Source: Tetrahymena thermophila SB210 (Eukaryota > Ciliophora > Oligohymenophorea > Hymenostomatida > Tetrahymenidae). Taken from it: a DNA stretch of 64,000 nt. This document shows, piece by piece, positions 24,710 through 38,073 of the stretch (positions within the stretch are counted from its first letter, which is position 1; each line of letters opens with the position of its first letter). The position numbers and the translations under genes were made by a program. The notes under the pieces were generated by a model. It did no database searches. It was given only the letters and a program-made list of their open reading frames with translations, and was not told the origin of the DNA. The stretch covers positions 682,001-746,000 of the forward strand of contig NW_002476413.1 of assembly GCF_000189635.1 (NCBI RefSeq). The letters are read 5' to 3'.

Positions 24710-27700
24710 TTTTTTATAATTTTATTTGGTCTAAAAAAACTTTAGTAATTAGAAAACTTTAGGTTCAAAGTTAAAGATGGTATGGTATAAAAATAAATAT
24801 TCGTTAATGAAGTTATGAAATAATATTCTCTATATCAATTTTTTTTTTTTTACTTTCATGAAAAATATTCTTAGTAATTAAAAATGATTTTCTCTTATAT
24901 CACAAAAATAGAATTTAATTATGTTTTTTAATTCAATATATAATTTTTTTAATCTTTCAAAGTAAAGAATTAAACTTAACTATTAATTATTTAAATTTAT
25001 AAAATGTCAAGAAAAATATAAGAAGTTAGTTAGTTATTTATTTATTTATTTGTCCAATTTTTAATTTTTGTATGATAATTAATGTGTCAAATATTTATTA
25101 TCAGTAGATTTATAATAAAATAAATATAAGATGATATTTATTTGAATATATTTTTATATTTAAATTATTACTTAAACAAATATAAATACAATTTAATTAT
25201 TATTTTAAATGTCAAACTTTTTTATTGTAATTTTGAATAGTTTTCTATAATAAAATGTTAAAATAAAATCAACATACTTTACATTTAAATATTATTTTTT
25301 ATTATTACATCAAAGCAATAAAAAAAAGTTTTTTTAATTTTAAGTTTATGAATAAGAAAATTAATTTATTTAATACCAAAAATACTCAATTATCTATCAA
25401 TAATTGGACTTTGATAATTTTTGACAAGATTTCTATGGTTAATGATAAATTATAACAGTTTTTCTTCTCATGTTAAAATTTTATTAAATATTTTTGCTAT
25501 CAGAAAATGTATTTGTTGTTGGAGCTTTTATCCATAGATTCAGATTTATTTTAAACAGTGATAATTAATTATATTTCAAGATTTAGTAATTATTAACCCA
25601 ATTTTTGTATTAAAAAAAACTAGTTTTTTAATTCTAAAGAAAATAGCAATTAGTAATAAATATGAGTGAATTATAATTTTATTTGATCTAATTATTAAAA
25701 CCTTTTAGACATTTAGATAATTTTTTTTTTTTGATAAATAGGAAGATATTATAATATTTGTATCTTAAATAAATTATTTAAGAGCTTAAATTAACAATTA
25801 ATTCAGCAGTAAAAGTAACTTAATAATATAAATTAATCAGATTAACTATTTAGTTTAGTAGTTTTTTATTTATTAAATCATTTAATTGAATATCATAATT
25901 ATTTTCAATTTTTAGGATGTATTAACGATGAGTTTTTGGTTGAATTGAGTGAGACTAATATTTGCTGAATTAAATGCTATTTAATGATACAATGTTCGAA
26001 TTAACAAAATCTTAACTAATTTGATTTTCTTTTAGTAATTAAATTTTTTTTGGTTAAGTAAAATAAAACAATTTAAAGGAGTTTTCTGCTTGGTATAATT
26101 TAGTTGAAACAAAATATAAAAACATTTTAATTACAAATAGAATTGGAATTTTATTTTGTAATAATTGGAATTTTATTTTGTAATAAATAAAATTTTTCTA
26201 CAGTGAACGATTCATTATTATATAGTTAATCAAATTATATGCTATCTTATAAATGGTAATCAGTTTTATTATCATTTTCAAATAAAAAACTATCATAAAT
26301 TATATAAAAAAATTTGGATATTATTTAAATTTAATTATATAAGTTGTAATTATCAATGAGAAATTTCTCAATTTATCTGACTCATCACTTCTAGCTAATA
26401 AAAAATTGAAATAAATAATAAATACAATTTTAATTTTTTTCTTTTAATAATTTTTTTATTTTATTTGAAAACATTCTCAATTCAATGGTTTTTAAAACAT
26501 TTTAAAAAAATTAAACAATTAAACAGTTTCAAAGCATAAATTTTCTAGTATAATTATAAACAAAAATGATGTTTATTAAGAAAATTTGTAATTAAATTTG
26601 TTCTCTTTGCTTTTTTTACATTGTTAAAAAGTACAATAGTTAAATATATTGTGATAAAAAAATATTAAATTTCAAAAATACTTACATAAAATTTATTTTT
26701 TTTTCAAAATCTAATTTATTCAAAAAAGGAAATCTCTTTCTTATAAGCGATGTTCATAATTTAATTTTTAAGGTAATTATTTTTGATATTAATTATCAAA
26801 AATCTTAAAAAATTTAAATATTTTAAAACACATACATTTATTTATTTTTTTTTAAGGATTCAAATCATTAAAAAAGCTTAAGACAATAAAAATCTATTTC
26901 CACATATGTAATTAATTACAACAATATTAATTAATAATTTATATTTTTCAAATTATTCTATCAAATTGTAAACGAATCAGCTATTTTGGCCATCAAATAA
27001 TTTTGATTAATATAATAAGTGGGAAAACAAGAGAGTAATTTGAGTAATTGAGATAATTGATTCAATTAATGAAAACATAAAATAATTACAAATATTTTTT
27101 AGTTTATATCAAATAATTAAATATTTTATTATGTATCTCTTAAAATTTAAAATAGTTTCATTAAAACTGGAAATTTATTTTTCATAAATTTGTAGAACTT
27201 TATTTAGTTCTGATAAATTATGAATCTCACATTATTTAGAAATTAAATTTAAAATAGATAGTAAATGAGCAGTAAAATTTCAAAATAAATATTTTAAAAA
27301 AAAACTTGAACAAAAAATAGACTGACTACACTACACACATACCTATTTTTTTATAAAATAATGAAAGAGTTATTTTTAAAATTTCAATAAAAACTTGTTA
27401 GAATTGCTGCTCTTTTAAAAGAATTTTTTAAATAAAATCTGATTTATTTGTCAACTTTTTATGGCTAAAAACAAAACCATCAAATATTTTTGTGTTTGTA
27501 AATGGTTCTATTTGCTTAATTCGATCAGTTATGTACATTAAGAGCTTAACATTATGTCTGAGCAAAAACTAAAGAAAACAAAACAGGGAAATGCGTGGGA
27601 AATATTATGTTTACTATTAATAGAAGATTTAATTAATTATTTATGAAAATTAGAGTAAAAATGCATCAATCTATAAATCAATCAACGATTAAATTTGCAG

Positions 27701-28105
27701 ACTAAAGATAAAGAGTTGGGTATAATAAAATATAGCCAGACGTAAATTAAATTTTTCTATTTAATCAATATATTTCATTAGCTTGATTATTAATTTTTTC
27801 ATAAACTGAAACAAATAAACAAACAAAAAACAAGATAAACAGCTTCTTAAGTAGAAAGATATCCTAACCAACTTTATAATATCAAAAATAATTAAAAAAT
27901 TGAAAAAGTTTTAAATAATCAAAAATATCAAGAAAAGACCCAAAATCATCTTAGCTAATAAAAAAAGCAAATAAATCAAACAAACAAAACAAAACAAAAC
28001 AAAATAAATAAATAAATAATAAGTCTTTATTTTCTTAATAATAATCATCAATAATACTCTTAAAAACTAAATAATTAATTAATTAATTACATAAAACAAG
28101 TCAAA
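24710..28105. other. Long AT-rich spacer, no gene seen
   Basis: These 3.4 kb between two same-strand genes are dominated by A/T homopolymer and TAAT-type simple sequence. A 30-codon frame starting at ATG 27555 is too short to call. Apart from a small tandem duplication near 26.15 kb I see no structure. Confidence 0.4.
26141..26185. repeat. 22-bp tandem duplication
   Basis: The 22-bp word AATTGGAATTTTATTTTGTA plus two bases occurs twice head to tail. This looks like a simple replication-slippage duplication in the spacer. Confidence 0.7.
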
Positions 28106-28849
28106 ATGGGTTGTAGTGCTTCTGCAAATGTCTCAAACACTTTGATTCCTAAGTAATTTTAAATCGTAACTGAATCTGGAAAGACATTTTCTATGATACT
28201 TGATAAACTTTATAAGGTTTCTACTATAAAACACCTGATGGAAATGCGTATAGCTTCCAAGTCAGACTAATTACGTCTTTACATAAAAATTGAATAAAGC
28301 GAATCTGTGCAAACACCTTAATCAACCGCTGCTGCCACAACCGTAAGCTCTAGCTCTAAAATTTTTAAAGAATTTGAAGGTAAGAGCTCTATAATTTAGG
28401 AGGGTAACACTTCCTACAAATTAATTGAGTTAGAAGACGACAAATATATCATGCAATATGCTAAGCTCTTAGCAAATAACCCTCGAATTTACTTAGCTTA
28501 GGTAAAATCTTAAAATACTACAAACGAATCTGTTTCTACTTCAGTAAATTCGAATAGACTGAGAAACCAAACTATTCACATCGGATGCTGCTTTAACAAT
28601 AAACCCGAATTATAGGATGATGATGCAATAATAATCGCCATCCAAAAACTTGAAAAAGGTGAAGTATTGCCTCAATCTCAAATTGATATTCTACAAAAAG
28701 GTAGAAGCACCTTGTACAAATAAAGTTCTTAACCTTAATAAACTGCTTCTCCTTAAATATAATAATAAACTGAAGAATCCAATCAAAATTAAAATGTCTA
28801 AAAGTCCCCATCTTCAATGCCTCAAATAACTATCGAAGCTAGCTCTTGA
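28106..28849 (+). CDS. Small protein with N-myristoylation/palmitoylation-type start
   Basis: A single exon of 247 residues runs from ATG to TGA 28847-28849. It begins MGCSASANVS; Gly2 with Ser/Ala following fits N-myristoylation, and Cys3 fits palmitoylation, so peripheral membrane attachment is likely. Residues ~18-63 (FQIVTESGKTF ... LRLYIKIEQ) resemble a ubiquitin-like beta-grasp edge, which is only a suggestion. A Ser/Thr/Ala linker, a second folded segment (KSSIIQEGNTSYKLIELED) and a Q/S-rich tail follow. I recognise no family. Codon use, with TAA/TAG for Gln, matches its neighbours, and the frame is clean, so the gene itself is secure. Confidence 0.8.
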
Positions 28850-31800
28850 GCAGAATGAACAAAGCTATTGAAAATACTACAATTTATTTATACTTTCTCA
28901 TATATATAATTTTACATTTAACAAAATACCTCCACATAGATTTTATAAAAATGCTTACTAATTCTTCTAGATATTATAATTGCTGTTAAAATATCATCAT
29001 GTTTGCTTTATTGATAATTATAAATGATACATTGATAAAAATACATCAAACAATAAATATAAGCATATAAATGCGATTGAGTAATTAAAAACAAACCTAA
29101 CAAATTCTTAATAAAATTTTAAGAATACTAATTATAAAATTAAAACCAATAGAATCCCCCTAGAAAAAAAATAATTAATTAGAGAATGATAAATGCATGC
29201 ATTCTAATCAAAAAATATCTTTTGTAGCTATTATTATATTAAGAAATCTTTAATTAGAATCAATATGATTTTAAAAAATACACATACATACATAAATAAA
29301 TAATAATAGTACAAGTGAAGGAATAGTAAGTAATCACTTTAAAAGTTATCAATTAAAAAGTAACCAACAAGCAAGCAAACAAATGAATGAATTTTAAAGA
29401 ATAGTTAGCTCTTTATGAAGAAATTTTATTTGAAATCAACCTATTACAAAAACATACACATACACACACTTCATTAACATAATCTCATTTTCTCACTATT
29501 TATAACAAATTATCAAAAATATTTTATATTTATTTAACTACATTTGAAACTGTCATCAATATTTATGTTTATATACCAGTCTCGCTTTCATTACTTTTCA
29601 TTTCTCATCTTAAAATATAATTCTAGCTTTTTATAAAACTAATTTATTTTAATCACATACAAAATATACAAGAAAAGTTTTAATTTATTTTAATCAAAAT
29701 ATGTTTTTACAATATCCTATGCTGACTCTATTTATTTAATCATTTATAAACTTCACAAAAATAGCTTTGTTTTTAAATAATAAATAAAAATTTTAACAAC
29801 TAAGAATTGAACAAATAAATGATATATATATTTATCCTTTTAAAATGTAAAAATGAGTAAGTGAGTGGATAAAGAATATACTAAATACTTTGGAAAATTT
29901 AATTATTTACTTACACTAGTAAAAAAAAATTGGTTCTAAAATAAGCATTCCTTTTAACTCCCCCTTTTTCTGTTTTTAATAATTCAAACATGCATGGCTT
30001 TGTGAAGATGATTGAAAATTAATCTTTCACTATTCAAAAAAAAACATTTGATTGATGATAACCTGTAAAATTCAAATTTTATGATATAAATTACATAATT
30101 TACAAGTTGAAAAGTTAAGCTTTAGTGAAATATTGAATTAGATCATATCTGAAGTAAATTATATCAAAAAAAGAAACTATTAAAACAAATTTTAAGTAAA
30201 GTAATTATTTATTTATTCTCTTTTTAAAAATTCAAACAATAAATAAATAAAACAAATGTCCTTCTACTTTTAAATTGGATTCAAAAATAACAAATATTTC
30301 TTATTAAAAATTATTTAAAGTTAATTCAAAAAATTTTTTTCTTGATAAACTTTATCAAGATATATATATATATTCATTTTCAAGTTATGTAATCAAAAAG
30401 TCTGTCAATTTTTGAATATTTTCAAAACTTTTTAAGAAATAATTTGTTATTTTGATAAATTTACTAATAGAATTATTTATATACCTCACTACTTTCATTC
30501 AACTTAAAAATGGTTAGTTATCATGATATATATTTTATATAAATTCAAGTTGATATTACAAATTATATTAATACATTCATTCATAAACAAATTTACATAC
30601 CTTATTTTTTTCGTATCAACTTAAATACATTTCAAGATAATTATAACTTACAAGTATTTTAATTTATATGAATACCAGAATCTGTAAAGGATAATTAAAT
30701 TATTGGCTAGATTATATTATTGCTTTATCTATCTTGAGAATCTTAATATTTTTCTACTTAATTTATCTTTTATAAAATTAGAATCTAGATAGCTAGCATA
30801 ATTATTCTATTTTTAGGTTTTTATCAAAAAAGACTTTAACCTAAATTATTCAAAATTTAATGAAAATCAAAGCGAAAATAGTGAATTAATGGAATTTTTA
30901 TAAGAATTTATTTCAAGCTTTAATTCTTGCTAACAATTATTTGTCCAAATAACTAATTTTTGTTAAGACTTAGGATTAATATTCAGAACTATTAGGAGAA
31001 AATTATTGTATTTAAATCAATTAAAAAAAATATTTAAATAAAAGAACAAATGGCGATAATTGTGAGAATGATATATTCATTATTTGAATCATGACAATAA
31101 AAACTTGTTTTTTTTAAATATAAACTGTAATCTTATATTTGGGATTTTTTTTACGTTTATAAAACAGACTTCTAGTAAATATATTTCAAATTAGTGGAAG
31201 TAATTGCCTAAAATTGGTTGCTTTCAAAAAAAATTGTATTTTTTTCTCAAGAGCTATTCTATTTTTAATTCCTTTAAATAGTTTTTATCTGATCAATAGA
31301 CAGATTATTTTGTAAACATTGCTTGAATGTGATTGCAGTAAAATATATGGATATAGATAGACAAGTAGTAGATATTAAATTTTAGTAATATATTATTTGA
31401 AAAAAAAGATTCAAAAAAATAATCATACATTCAATTTCTAAGGCATTGTATAATTTTTTGCATTTCTTCCAAATTTGTTAATTATTCATAGAATATTCAA
31501 AGATGAAATTAACTTAATTTAAATCTATTTTATTTTATTTAATAAAAATATTATATAAAAATGCTTTAATTAGATTTTATCTGAGTTACAGATTAAAGAT
31601 TTATTACTAAATATTACTTTAACAAAGTGTTTAGTTATATTAAGCGGTTGGTAATATAGCATTTACTGATGCTTTTTGAACATTAAATTTTTTATTTTTA
31701 TTGCTAATATTTTCTCTTTTTTTTAAAATCATTTATTTATAACATGAGCTTTTTTAAATTTTTTTAAATTTTAAACGTTTTTTCACCTTATTTTTTCTTT

Positions 31801-32929
31801 CTCTTAATTTATTCTTTATTTTGTTTTGTTTTTTTGAGAGCATTGTTTCTTTACTATAATTAATAAAATTTTATAAATTTTAAAAAATTAAAAATATGTT
31901 TAAAATAATTTTATTGTTATTTTTATTCATATTTAAAATTATTATATAAGTAAATCAATAAATTAAAATGAGAATTTCGTTCAAATTCCACACAAATAAA
32001 ATATGAAGTTAAAATATTTATTGTTCAAAATAAAGATTCATATCTTGTATTATGAGGAAATAAGTAGCTAGTTTTATTATTTTGATGATTAAATGTAAAT
32101 TATTTTCTATGTCATAGAACTAAAAAAAAATAAAATTAAAATTAGTTATATTTTTCTTCCATTTCATTTTATTCATTTTTAAACAAAATTGATTTTGGCC
32201 AAAAATTATAAAATGTCGCACATAATAAATAATATAAGAAAATATGTAATTATTCTTCAATATAAACTTTAGAATTTATTATTTTTCTATTTTAAAACCT
32301 AGAAATTATAAAAATATTAAATTAATAAAGCAAGCAATAAATTTTATAAAGTTTTGGTATCAATATATCTATGCTGAAAAATAAAAGTTACTTATGATTA
32401 AAGTAAATTACTTTTTACTAAATATTATTAATTATTTTATTTAAATTTAAACATTTTTAAAAATAAAATAAATTATATTAAAAATAATTTGTCCATGATA
32501 AAACAACTTTAGCAAATATCTTTTGGATATTATAAAAATGTATGTTCGTTCTTAGCCTTGGGATAAATATTAAATAAAACAAAATAGTATTTAATATTAA
32601 TTTTAGATATTTCTAACTCTAGAAAGAACCCAGATATTAAAAAAATGTTAGGTTCATATAGATAAAATGTACTGTAAATAATAAAATTTTAGCATTGGCT
32701 CCTTCTTAATAACATAAATTGTTTATGATTGATTGATTAACTGGAGTTAATAAATAGTTTTGTAATTTTATTATTTATAGCGATGATTTTGAATAAAAAT
32801 TATTTATTTAAATTCTTTTAAAATTTTAATTTTAAAAATATATTTTAAAATAGTAAGAATGAATAAATGAATAATTAATGATATATTTTAAAATATAAAA
32901 TTTAATCTTAAAACTTACTAAAATAAAAA
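28850..32929. other. Long AT-rich spacer between convergent genes
   Basis: About 4.1 kb of A/T-rich DNA lies between the 3' ends of the MGC protein gene and the PSVFG-repeat gene. It holds short CA-rich (29450-29470) and AT runs but no frame or RNA that I can support. Confidence 0.4.
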
Positions 32930-33084
32930 ATAAATCAGACAATCTATCTATATTGACATTTTCTTGTTTTTAATCTTATTAAACTTATTTCATCTTATTT
33001 TATTTTTGATTTTATTTGACATTTTGTTAACTTTGATGATCTAGTAAGTATTTTTTAATAAGAAGGACTGCACTAAGCAGGTGT
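32930..33084 (-). pseudogene. Orphaned tail of a PSVFG repeat beyond the stop codon
   Basis: Sequence just past the stop of the PSVFG-repeat gene still aligns with the 3' part of the other repeat exons: the GAAGC..AAGCAG..TGTTCGC block, the GATCATC block, and the ACATTTTCTTGTT splice-donor end with its intron start. It contains insertions that break the old frame. It is best read as the former coding end of repeat 9, freed from selection after the frame was closed by TGA at 33085-33087. Confidence 0.7.
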
Positions 33085-36000
33085 TCACTTTTACTTATTA
33101 GATAATTTATTTTATTCTTTATTTTGATTTTCACGGTAAGTTTCATCAAAAACTTCATTTAATAATTCCTTATATTGTTCTTCTTAAAGTTTTTATTAGA
33201 TTTACATATTACTAAGATTTCCAAATACTGAAGGTTTTTTTTTTCTCAAAGCATCATACACTTACAAATATCTTGATTAAACTATATCAAATATATCCTT
33301 GGTAAACTAGTAATTTTAAATAAGAGAGATTAAAAAAGAGTGTTTTTTTTTAAATTTAATGAAATAAAACATTTAAAAAAATAAATCTGACAATTTTTAC
33401 ATTTTCTTGTTCTTTATCTTTTTAAGTTTACTTCATATTATTTTCTTTTTGAGATTATTTTAAATTTTGTTTGCTTTGATCATCTCGTAATTTTTATGAA
33501 GAAGCCCTTTGTTAAGCAGATGTTCGCTTTTACATATTAGCTACTTAATCTTCAAGTTCTTGCAAAATTTCTTTAGTTGTTTCTCGTAATAGTTCCTCAT
33601 ATCCTCCTTCATAAATTTTTTTTTCGATTTACAAGTTACTAAGTTCTCCAAAAACAGAAGGTAATTTTTTTCTAAAGCTATCATATATTTTCTAAGTATT
33701 TTCTTCAATCAAATTATATAAACCATTGAATAACTTGTAATTTTAAATAAGAGAGAATAAATAATAGTGTTTGTTTTTATCTTTAAAATTTACTGAAATA
33801 AAAAATTTAAAAAAAAATAAATAAAATTTATAGATAATCTTTACATCTTTTTCTTGTTCTTTATCTTTTTAAGTTTACTTGATATTATTTTCTTTTTGAG
33901 ATTATTTTACATTTTGTTTGCTTTGATCATCTTGTAATTTTTATGAAGAAGCCTTTTGTTAAGCAGGTGTTCGCTTTTACTTATTAGATGCTTAATCTTA
34001 AATTTCTTTCACAACTTCTTTAGTTGTTTCTTGTAATAGTTCCTCATATCCTCCTTCTTAAATTTTTTTTTCAATTTGTAAGTTACTAAGTTCTCCAAAA
34101 ACAGAAGGCAATTTTTTTCTCAAGCTATCAAATATTTTCTAAGTACTTTCTTCAATAATATCAAAAAAACCATTGAATAACTTGTAATTTTAAATAAGAG
34201 AGAATAAATAATAGTGTTTGTTTTTATCTTTAAAATTTACTGAAATAAAAAATTTTAAAAAAATAAATAAATTAGATAATTTTTACATCTTTTTCTTGTT
34301 CTTTATCTTTTTAAGATTACTTGATATTATTTTCTTTTTGAGATTATTTTACATTTTTTTCGCTTTGATCATCTTGTATTTTTTAAGAAGTAGAACTACC
34401 TTAAGCAGCTGTTCGCTTTTACTTATTAGCTGCTTTATTTGATTCTTCATTTGCAATATCTTGCATATTTTCTTTAGCTATTTCTTTTAATAGTTCATCA
34501 TATCCCCCTTCTTTCATTTTTTAAACTATTTACAAGTTAGTAAGTTTTCCAAAAACAGAAGGATCTTTTTTTCTCAAGTTTTCATATATTTTCGAAGTAC
34601 TTTCTTCAAATTTATCAACTGATTCCTTGAAATACTTTTAATTTTAATAAGAGAAAATAATTAATAGTGTTTTTCTATTTAAAATTTACATAAATAAAAC
34701 ATTTAAAAAAAATAAATAAATTAGATAGATATATAATCTTTACATCTAATTGTTCTTAGTTTTCTTGAACTATTTCTCTTAATAGTTCATCATATCCTCC
34801 TTCTAAAATTTTTTAATCGATTTACTTGTTAGTAAGTTTACCAAAAACAGAAGGTTATTTTTTTCTTAAGCTATCATATATTTTCTAAGTACTTTCTTAA
34901 ACTATATCAAGTGCTTCCTTGAAATACTTGTAATTTTAAATAAGAGAAAATAATTAATAGTGCTTTTGTCTTAAATTAGATAATCTTTACATCTTTTTCT
35001 TGTTCTTTATCTTTTTAAGTTTACTTCATATTATTTTATTTTTGAGATTATTTTACATTTTTTTCACTTTGATCATCTTGTATTTTTTAAGAAGTAGAAC
35101 TGTCTTAAGCAGCTGTTCGCTTTTACTTATTAGCTGCTTTATTTGATTCTTCATTTGCAATATCTTGCAAATTTTCTTTAGCTATTTCTCTTAATAGTTC
35201 ATCATATCCTCCTTCTTTCATTTTTTAAACTATTTACAAGTTAGTAAGTTTTCCAAAAACAGAAGGATCTTTTTTTCTCAAGTTATCATATATTTTCGAA
35301 GCACTTTCTTAAAATTTATCAACTGATTCCTTGAAATACTTTTAATTTTAATAAGAGAAAATAATTAGTAGTGTTTTTGTCTTTAAAATTTACATAAATA
35401 AAGCATTTAAAAAAAAAAATAAATTAAATAGATATATAATCTTTACATCTAATTGTTCTTAATTTTCTTGAACTATTTCTCTTAATAGTTCATCATATCC
35501 TCCTTCTAAAATTTTTTAATCGATTTACTTGTTAGTAAGTTTACCAAAAACAGAAGGTTATTTTTTTCTTAAGCTATCATATATTTTCTAAGTACTTTCT
35601 TAAACTATATCAAGTGCTTCCTTGAAATACTTGTAATTTTAAATAAGAGAAAATAATTAATAGTGCTTTTGTCTTTAAAATTTACATAAATAAAACATTT
35701 AAAAAAGAGATTATTTTACATTTTTTTCGCTTTTATCATCTTGGATTTTTTAAGAAGAAGAACTACTATTATCTATTTATTTACTAAATAAAATGTCATC
35801 CAAACCTTCCTTAATGTGGTCAAGTATTAGTTCTTCATATCCTCCTTCTTCAAGTTTTTATTGGATTTACTCGTCACTAAGTTATCCAAAAACAGAAGGT
35901 TATTTTTTTCTGAAACTATCATACATTTTCTAAATTGTTTCAAATGTATCCTTTTGTAATTTTGAAAATGAGAGAATAATTAATTAATTAATCGGTCAAA

Positions 36001-36320
36001 TAGTTTTTGTCTTTAAAATTTAATATATAAATTAACTGAAATAAAAATTAATTAGATAATTTTTACATTTTCTTGTTTTTTATCTTATTCAGTTTACTTC
36101 ATATTTGATAATTTACTATTTACTTCATTTTCTATGTTAGGCAAACTTTCTTCAATCACTTCAAGTAATAGATCATTATATTATCCGCCTTGAATTTTTT
36201 ATTCTATTTATTAGTTACTGAGTTTTCCAAAAACAGAAGGTTACTTAGTTCTCAAACCTTCATAAACTTTCAAATTTGCATCGTAATATAAATCAAGTAA
36301 TTCCTCGCTAAAGTTGTTTA
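33085..36320 (-). repeat. Array of nine exon-sized PSVFG repeats
   Basis: Nine copies of the PSVFG core lie near 33217, 33641, 34098, 34548, 34842, 35250, 35545, 35884 and 36220. Introns were copied with exons: the acceptor region ATTTAAAATTACAAG recurs almost unchanged. Exons 5+6 and 7+8 are a two-exon unit repeated with a period of 703-704 bp; exons 5 and 7 differ at a single base by eye. Exons 9 and 10 are another pair, 447 bp apart. Confidence 0.88.
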
Positions 36321-38073
36321 ATAACTTTTTATCATATTTATTTCCATTTGTTTACTTCTAATTATTTGATTCTGTACTAGATTAATCTTTATTTTTTGTT
36401 GCTTTTTATTACTTTGACTTTTCATTAAATTGTTTTCCTGATTTTTGATCAGATTGATTTTATTTATTAGCCTTATCTAAATCACTTTTTTCTGCTTACT
36501 GATCAAATTGATTTTAATTGCTTTCACTCAACTCATTAATTGTATTTTCTTCATCTTGTTTTTTTTACTTTTGCTTATTATTAATCTTTTATTTTGTTAA
36601 AACATCTTAAGCATCTGTATATTTTTTTAAAATTTGTTGCAATTCATCTATTATTTTTCTTTCATCAAAAAGCGGCTATTACTCAACTTATTTATATAAT
36701 TTTTCTTATATTTAATTAGGAATCTATTCCTTTATTTTTTAAATAGTTTCTTTTTACTACTTTTTTCTTTCTTCTCTTGTTAGTCTAACTCCTTTTTTTA
36801 ACTGATGATCATTTGAAAGCCCTTTGCTTGAGGACTTCTAATTAGTATAAACAAATATTTCCTTATCAAAAGACTCAATTATATCTTTCATTTCTCTTGA
36901 ACTATTATTTACGTCGATTGCTGGATATTTATTTGCATCAGCTACATCAGATTTGTCAATGTGTACTACAATATTATCTATTATAACATAAGGCGAGAAG
37001 CTGATAGAGTTAACTTTATGATTAGCTTCTACTTTATATAACTTAAACTAGTTCTGAAGTGCTGACAAAGTGACTGAAAAATTCTCTTTCTTAATAAAGT
37101 CATAACCTTTCATTTAAGCTGTAAGTTTCTCATATTTTGTATAAGCAGGGTTTATTTTAGCGTAAAAGCTAATTATTTTAACTTTTAAGTTAAATTCTAT
37201 CTTTCCAGGTTTTTCGTTTGTTAAAATATATGCATCGCTTGGGACAGAAATTAACTAATCCAATCTATCTAAATATTAAGTTTAAGTATTTGCTGTTTAC
37301 TTTTTCCTATTATTTTATTTAAATCATTTTATTAGCTTAATTATTTCAAATTACTTACAAAGTTAATTATTAATTTTTCAAATAAGTTTTTAATGTTTTA
37401 CGGATAAAAGAAGTAGAAATCAGTGAATTAAAGCTACAGATATTCGCTACTTTGCTATCTCGTAGTAGATACGATTTGTTGTCCTGAATTAAGATTAATT
37501 GTATAAAATGCTTTCAACTCTTAATTTTATTGAGATTCAATTGCCTTTTTGTTTAGTTTTTCTGTTTAAAATTGCAAAGCTAAAAAATATCTAAATTACC
37601 TCAAGTATATTAAAATCAGCTAGCAATTTGTATGGGAAATCTTTTTCTACAGGTTTATAGAATAATTCTTCATCTAAAAGAGCTCTGCTCTTATCTAAAT
37701 AATATTAAGAAGGTAGAAAATTCGTTTATTTTATCTGAAAACTTTCAATTTATCTGTGTAATTCATACATCTATTATTTTAAGAAGTTTCTCATATTTTT
37801 AGAGTAAAAGTTATCTTCAACAATATCATGAGTGGCATTAGAAAGTAAAGAGCAGTAAGGTCCTTCCTTGTATGAGCAAATATATTCATTATTTTATTGC
37901 TATTTCTCGAATATATCAAGGAAATAAGGATTTATATCTATTTTTGAATCTAATTTTTATTTTAAAAATTAAGTAGGCTCTTGTAAAGAAAAGCAATTCC
38001 CCTATCCAACTAAAGCCAATACTATTAAAGCTATATACAAAAGCATTAACCTGTCGTTAATTCTTTTATACAT
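33085..38073 (-). CDS. Secreted-type protein with nine PSVFG repeats
   Basis: Eleven exons join in frame to 1,358 residues: 38073-37600, 37544-37359, 37299-36067, 35950-35720, 35629-35447, 35338-34991, 34926-34744, 34634-34287, 34180-33845, 33733-33401, 33306-33085. The acceptors of introns 1 and 2 are the least certain. Residues 1-31 have a basic start and a hydrophobic core (LMLLYIALIVLALVG) followed by Gly-Asn-Cys, a signal peptide. Residues ~30-450 form an unrecognised domain. A K/E/Q-rich linker leads to nine repeats from about residue 549. Each repeat has Tyr/Phe-Asp-x-Leu, Lys-Lys-x-Pro-Ser-Val-Phe-Gly-x-Leu-Ser-Asn, then Glu-Gly-Gly-Tyr-x-Glu-Leu-Leu and a charged tail. Repeats 2-9 are one exon each, in phase 0. 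I know no such family; function unknown. A secreted or endomembrane location is inferred from the signal peptide. Confidence 0.85.

Noticed and set aside
37561-37599. A 38-nt intron 1 in the PSVFG gene ending at CAG
   Set aside because: It leaves a frame that hits TGA within about 16 codons; the AAAAAG site at 37545 gives a 55-nt intron and keeps the frame.
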